From: Aureibaculum algae
GTDB taxonomy: Bacteria; Bacteroidota; Bacteroidia; Flavobacteriales; Flavobacteriaceae
Assembly: GCF_006065315.1 (NCBI RefSeq)
Contig: NZ_CP040749.1
Span: 3,486,501-3,550,500, forward strand
Reading direction: 5' to 3'
DNA length: 64,000 nucleotides
Part shown: positions 60,819 to 64,000 of the stretch, one piece after another
Layout: every line of letters begins with the position of its first letter
Numbering within the stretch: the stretch's first letter is position 1
Made by a program: the position numbers and the translations under genes
Notes under the pieces: model-generated
Seen by the model: the letters and a program-made list of their open reading frames with translations, nothing else
Told to the model about the DNA's origin: nothing
Databases searched by the model: none

Positions 60819-61337
60819 TTAAATTAAATATCTTTCTTCAATGATTTTTAAATGATGTAATAAATGCCCTGAAATGATATAACCTAAGGCTTTGATTGAT
60901 ATAGACTTACCACTTGCAATTCCTGCTTTCACAAAATCAGTAGCATTAAAACTTTTGAAAAGTAAAATCGTAGACAATCTGACTACCTTTAATTCTTCTA
61001 ACATTTCTGCATAAGATCTATCATTAGCATTTGAATACTTAACAAAATCATTCTCATCGAACCCTGGTAAATGTGTAGTATCATTTCTACCAAAAGTTAA
61101 AGCTCTATAACCAAAAACACGTTCAGAATCAATTACGTGCTGAACCAACTCTTTTATCGTCCATTTACCTTCTGCATATCGAAAGGATTGTTTTGCTTCT
61201 GATATGTTTTCCAACACAAGTAAGGTTCTATTTAAAGAGTCCTCTAAATTGTATATGATACCTTTTGAATTTCCATCCAAAATGTCAACATATGGCTGAA
61301 AAAATGAAGCATATTCACTCTTACTTAATTCTAACAT
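60819..61337 (-). CDS. DinB-superfamily (DinB_2) protein
   Basis: A 172-residue four-helix protein of the YfiT/DinB superfamily (not the DNA polymerase). Seen: the metal-site histidines in LVQHVIDSERVFGYR and SGHLLHHLKIIEERY, and the usual WTIKELVQHVIDSE lead. Known members are metal-dependent hydrolases or thiol-S-transferases (YfiT, MST-like); substrate unknown here. It is divergent from hutI with only 33 bp between start codons, a gap centred on a 19-bp palindrome. Confidence 0.88.
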   Translation of the reverse strand: MLELSKSEYASFFQPYVDILDGNSKGIIYNLEDSLNRTLLVLENISEAKQSFRYAEGKWTIKELVQHVIDSERVFGYRALTFGRNDTTHLPGFDENDFVKYSNANDRSYAEMLEELKVVRLSTILLFKSFNATDFVKAGIASGKSISIKALGYIISGHLLHHLKIIEERYLI

Positions 61338-61344
61338 ATTTCGT

Positions 61345-61363
61345 TATCTTTACGGTAAAGATA
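61345..61363. promoter_or_regulatory. 19-bp perfect palindrome: opposed -7-like boxes between DinB_2 and hutI
   Basis: TATCTTTAC G GTAAAGATA. Each arm reads TATCTTTA, one base from the TAnnTTTG box used elsewhere in this window (TATCTTTG). Each box ends 18 bases from the start codon it would serve (61371 on +, 61337 on -). The two boxes face each other, so polymerase could occupy only one at a time; alternatively the palindrome is a regulator site. Confidence 0.5.
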
Positions 61364-61370
61364 GCCAATT

Positions 61371-62606
61371 ATGCCTACACTTATTACGAATATTAAAGAA
61401 TTGCTGCAAATTAGAGATGGTTCATTGAGCAGGGTTTCTGGTACTGAAATGAAAACATTACCTACCCTTAAAAATGCATTTTTATTGATAGATGATGGTT
61501 TAATTAAGGATTTTGGAAAAATGGAAGATCTTTACGAAATTCAAGTAAATGAAGTAATTAATGCCCAAGGAAAAATGGTACTTCCCACTTGGTGCGATAG
61601 TCATACACATATTGTTTATGCCGGAAATAGAGAAGGTGAATTCGTGGACCGAATTAACGGTTTAACCTATGAGGAAATTGCTGCAAAAGGAGGTGGCATA
61701 TTAAATTCAGCAAAAAAATTACAACAAACTAGTGAAGATGATTTATATAAGCAATCTGCTAAACGATTAGATGAAGTAATCAAATTAGGTACAGGTGCTG
61801 TTGAAATAAAATCAGGATATGGTTTAACAACAGAGGCTGAGCTTAAAATATTACGAGTTATCAAAAAGTTAGCTGATAATTATCCAATTACCATAAAGGC
61901 CACTTTTTTGGGAGCTCATGCGTTTCCTTCTGAGTTCAACAACAATAAAGAGGACTATGTGGATCTGATTATCAATACAATGTTGCCAAAGATAGCAGCT
62001 GAAAATTTAGCTGAATTTATTGATGTATTTTGTGAAAAAGGCTATTTCTCTGTTGCTGAAACAGAAAAAATTATTGTAGCAGCCAAAACTTATGGATTAA
62101 TTCCTAAAATACATGTGAATCAATTTAACAGCATTGGGGGCATTCAGTTAGGTGTTAAATACAATGCACTTTCCGTTGATCATCTTGAAGTTATGACAAC
62201 AGAAGATATTGAAACCTTAAAAAACAGTACTACAATGCCTGTGGCACTTCCCTCCTGCTCTTACTTTCTTGGCATTCCTTATGCACCTGCAAGAGCAATA
62301 ATTGATTCGGGATTGCCATTAGCTATAGCAACAGATTATAATCCAGGCTCTACGCCTAGTGGAAATATGAATTTTGTTATTAGTACCGCTTGTATTAAAA
62401 TGAAAATGACACCTGAAGAGGCCATTAATGCAGCGACTATTAACGCAGCCTATGCGATGAATATCTCAGACACACATGGTAGCATAACCAAAGGCAAAAA
62501 AGCAAACTTAATGATCACTAAAGAAATTCCTTCCTATGGCTTTTTACCTTATGCTTTTGGTAGTAACTTGATTGATACGGTTTTCATTGATGGAAAACAA
62601 ATTTAG
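61371..62606 (+). CDS. hutI: Imidazolonepropionase
   Basis: A 411-residue amidohydrolase, third enzyme of histidine degradation (imidazolone propionate to formiminoglutamate). Seen: metal site PTWCDSHTHIVYAGNREGEF, the Arg/Tyr substrate region INGLTYEEIAAKGGGI, AVEIKSGYGLT, FLGAHAFP, KIHVNQF, VDHLEV, and ATDYNPGSTPSGNMNFV with the terminal metal Asp. Full length. hutH, hutU and hutG are not adjacent; the ammonia-lyase at 20-1549 is of the tyrosine type. Confidence 0.95.
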   Translation: MPTLITNIKELLQIRDGSLSRVSGTEMKTLPTLKNAFLLIDDGLIKDFGKMEDLYEIQVNEVINAQGKMVLPTWCDSHTHIVYAGNREGEFVDRINGLTYEEIAAKGGGILNSAKKLQQTSEDDLYKQSAKRLDEVIKLGTGAVEIKSGYGLTTEAELKILRVIKKLADNYPITIKATFLGAHAFPSEFNNNKEDYVDLIINTMLPKIAAENLAEFIDVFCEKGYFSVAETEKIIVAAKTYGLIPKIHVNQFNSIGGIQLGVKYNALSVDHLEVMTTEDIETLKNSTTMPVALPSCSYFLGIPYAPARAIIDSGLPLAIATDYNPGSTPSGNMNFVISTACIKMKMTPEEAINAATINAAYAMNISDTHGSITKGKKANLMITKEIPSYGFLPYAFGSNLIDTVFIDGKQI

Positions 62607-62809
62607 CACTAGTTTATACTTTTTCAATATATAGAAGAGCTATGTTTAATTCAATTATTATTAAATTTTTAAACCTCTGTCGTTGTATCTATTGATGGTT
62701 CTATAAAAATTATTAATTTCGCCTACTATTATAATAATTTTAAATATCGCTATTTCTAAAAATGAGAATGGCATATGGTTTTAAATAATTCAAAAAAAGT
62801 AATTAATAA

Positions 62810-63880
62810 ATGCTAAAACAAATATTCTGCTTTCTCTTTTTTCTTGGTATAAACATTTTTGTTATTGCTCAAACATCACATAAAACGGTGGTCGCCGTTA
62901 ATGGTGATGGCGTTTATTCTATACTTCGAAAAAATGGTTTAGAACCGACAAAGTATCTTAAAGAATTTATAGAATTAAATAAAAAGAACTTAAGAACCAA
63001 TAATGGTTTGCTCATAGGAAAAACCTATTTCCTTCCATTAACTCAAAAAGACAGTATTACTGCTATAAAAATACCTAAAATAACTGATTCTGTTCCTACT
63101 GAAACGATTTCAGAAAGAATTGATACTATTGTATCACAAGAGAAAATTTACGATCCGATTTTTGGTAAAGACTACAATCCTATTGTTATAGAAAATAAAA
63201 AATTAAAAGGTGCAATATACTATTTAATTTCTGGGCATGGCGGTCCTGATCCTGGTGCAATGGAGAACTACAATGGCACGCTTATTTCTGAAGATGAATA
63301 TGCTTATGATGTAACTCTACGTTTAGCTCATAAGCTTATATCTCATGGAGCAAAGGTTTACATAATTATTAAAGATAAAAATGACGGCATTCGTGATGAT
63401 AAAATATTAGAAGTAGATCATGATGAATTTTGTTTCCCCGAAAACCAAATTCCATTAAGCCAAAAATTGCGATTACGACAACGAACAAAAGCAGTAAATA
63501 ATTTGTTTTTAAAACATAAAGGTGCCTACCAAAGATTAATTGTTACACATGTTGACAGCAGAAATAAGAATAAAAATATTGATGTTTTTTTCTATCACGA
63601 CAGTAAAAGTAAAAGTGGAAAAAAATTAGCCGAAAATATCCATAATTCTTTTAGAGATAAATATAACGAACATCAACCAAATAGAATATACGATGGTTCA
63701 GTAAGCACTAGGGGGTTATATTTAATAAAAAGTACATTACCTGCCATGGTATATATTGAATTGGGCAATATCAAAAATAAAAAAGATCAAAAACGAATTC
63801 TTAATTATAAAAACAGAGAAGCCTTAGCCGAATGGATTCATAACGGACTTTTAGTTGATTTTGATGAAAATAAAAAGTAA
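62810..63880 (+). CDS. N-acetylmuramoyl-L-alanine amidase (amidase_3, AmiC-like)
   Basis: A 356-residue exported cell-wall hydrolase. Seen: signal peptide (MLKQIFCFLFFLGINIFVIAQ), a LysM-like N-terminal module (VYSILRKNGLEPTKYLKEFIELNKKNL ... LLIGKTYFLPL), a linker, and the amidase_3 domain with zinc/catalytic residues in YLISGHGGPDPGAME, SEDEYAYDVTLRLAHKL, LIVTHVDSR and VYIELGNIKNKKD. It differs from the fold of the T9SS-exported amidase at 8826-10124 and is more likely to serve the cell's own septum or wall. The 203-bp region before it has no gene. Confidence 0.92.
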   Translation: MLKQIFCFLFFLGINIFVIAQTSHKTVVAVNGDGVYSILRKNGLEPTKYLKEFIELNKKNLRTNNGLLIGKTYFLPLTQKDSITAIKIPKITDSVPTETISERIDTIVSQEKIYDPIFGKDYNPIVIENKKLKGAIYYLISGHGGPDPGAMENYNGTLISEDEYAYDVTLRLAHKLISHGAKVYIIIKDKNDGIRDDKILEVDHDEFCFPENQIPLSQKLRLRQRTKAVNNLFLKHKGAYQRLIVTHVDSRNKNKNIDVFFYHDSKSKSGKKLAENIHNSFRDKYNEHQPNRIYDGSVSTRGLYLIKSTLPAMVYIELGNIKNKKDQKRILNYKNREALAEWIHNGLLVDFDENKK

Positions 63881-63959
63881 ATTTAATTAGTTATAAAAGC
63901 ATTACCAAGTATGGCTTTCTTCTCCATGATTATGGTTGATATTTAATTATTAACTCTAG

Positions 63960-63981
63960 GTAAAAATCAATTGATTTTTAC
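63960..63981. promoter_or_regulatory. 22-bp perfect palindrome near the right edge
   Basis: Arms GTAAAAATCAA (63960-63970) and TTGATTTTTAC (63971-63981), no spacer. Followed by TAATTTCG at 63993-64000, one base short of a -7 box. It may be an operator for a gene beyond the window. The last 120 bp contain no gene. Confidence 0.4.
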
Positions 63982-64000
63982 TAAAATATTGCTAATTTCG

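Noticed and set aside
60819..61337. DinB_2 protein as a translesion polymerase
   Set aside because: The name is shared but the sequence is the four-helix YfiT-like metal protein; the polymerase is at 6971-8191.

Overview
The window reads as chromosome of a low-GC member of the Flavobacteriaceae (Bacteroidota). The grounds are: promoters of the Bacteroidota type (a -7 box TAnnTTTG recurs upstream of many genes and no Shine-Dalgarno pattern is evident), a secreted amidase with a type IX secretion C-terminal sorting domain, carboxypeptidase-regulatory/TonB-receptor-like barrels, a homodimeric glycyl-tRNA synthetase, a tyrosine ammonia-lyase of the flexirubin type, and small palindromic intergenic repeats typical of the group. 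No rRNA, tRNA, CRISPR array, transposase or phage structural gene was seen.

Layout. 1-2.9 kb: divergent tyrosine ammonia-lyase and a halogenase-like FAD monooxygenase, probably the edge of a flexirubin/aryl-polyene pigment cluster. 3.0-8.2 kb: a damage-response mutagenesis cassette made of a LexA-like S24 repressor, divergent from a GTG-started DnaE2-like polymerase and a catalytically intact Y-family polymerase, with two 15-bp operators 22 bp apart placed on the two divergent -7 boxes. 8.2-10.1 kb: two secreted proteins, one a T9SS-exported peptidoglycan amidase. 10.2-17.9 kb: a seven-gene operon taking kynurenine through 3-hydroxyanthranilate and 2-aminomuconate; its gaps are filled by repeats, including a duplicated leader of about 95 bp. 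18.4-20.8 kb: homogentisate branch of tyrosine breakdown (hmgA-hppD). 21-25.5 kb: Fe-S assembly (mrp-nfuA), a lipoprotein, ComF and a methyltransferase.

25.6-35.2 kb: an envelope coiled-coil protein, glyS, a four-gene molybdenum hydroxylase operon (iorAB-like, xdhC, mocA-like) and a GH20 hexosaminidase lipoprotein. 35.3-38.7 kb: a TetR-led cassette (Tat-exported HAD dehalogenase, peroxiredoxin-like, DoxX, SDR). 38.8-40.1 kb: tandem barrel-like paralogues. 40.2-46.3 kb: a heavy-metal RND efflux operon in which the inner-membrane pump and the outer-membrane channel form one 1438-residue reading frame, preceded by a His-rich secreted protein. 46.3-46.8 kb: a frameshifted membrane-protein gene. 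47-50.5 kb: a very large outer-membrane protein. 50.7-64 kb: DNA repair (ogt, tatD), an ArsC-like protein, two large outer-membrane receptors, fumC, guanine deaminase, a DinB-superfamily protein divergent from hutI, and a second amidase.

The genes together describe an aerobic heterotroph that degrades aromatic amino acids (kynurenine, tyrosine and histidine branches all touch this window), recycles aminosugars and peptidoglycan, and carries compact stress modules for mutagenic repair, metal efflux and electrophile/oxidant handling. The least ordinary items are the self-regulated polymerase cassette, the pump-channel fusion with an internal signal peptide, and a non-canonical SDR inside the aminomuconate operon.
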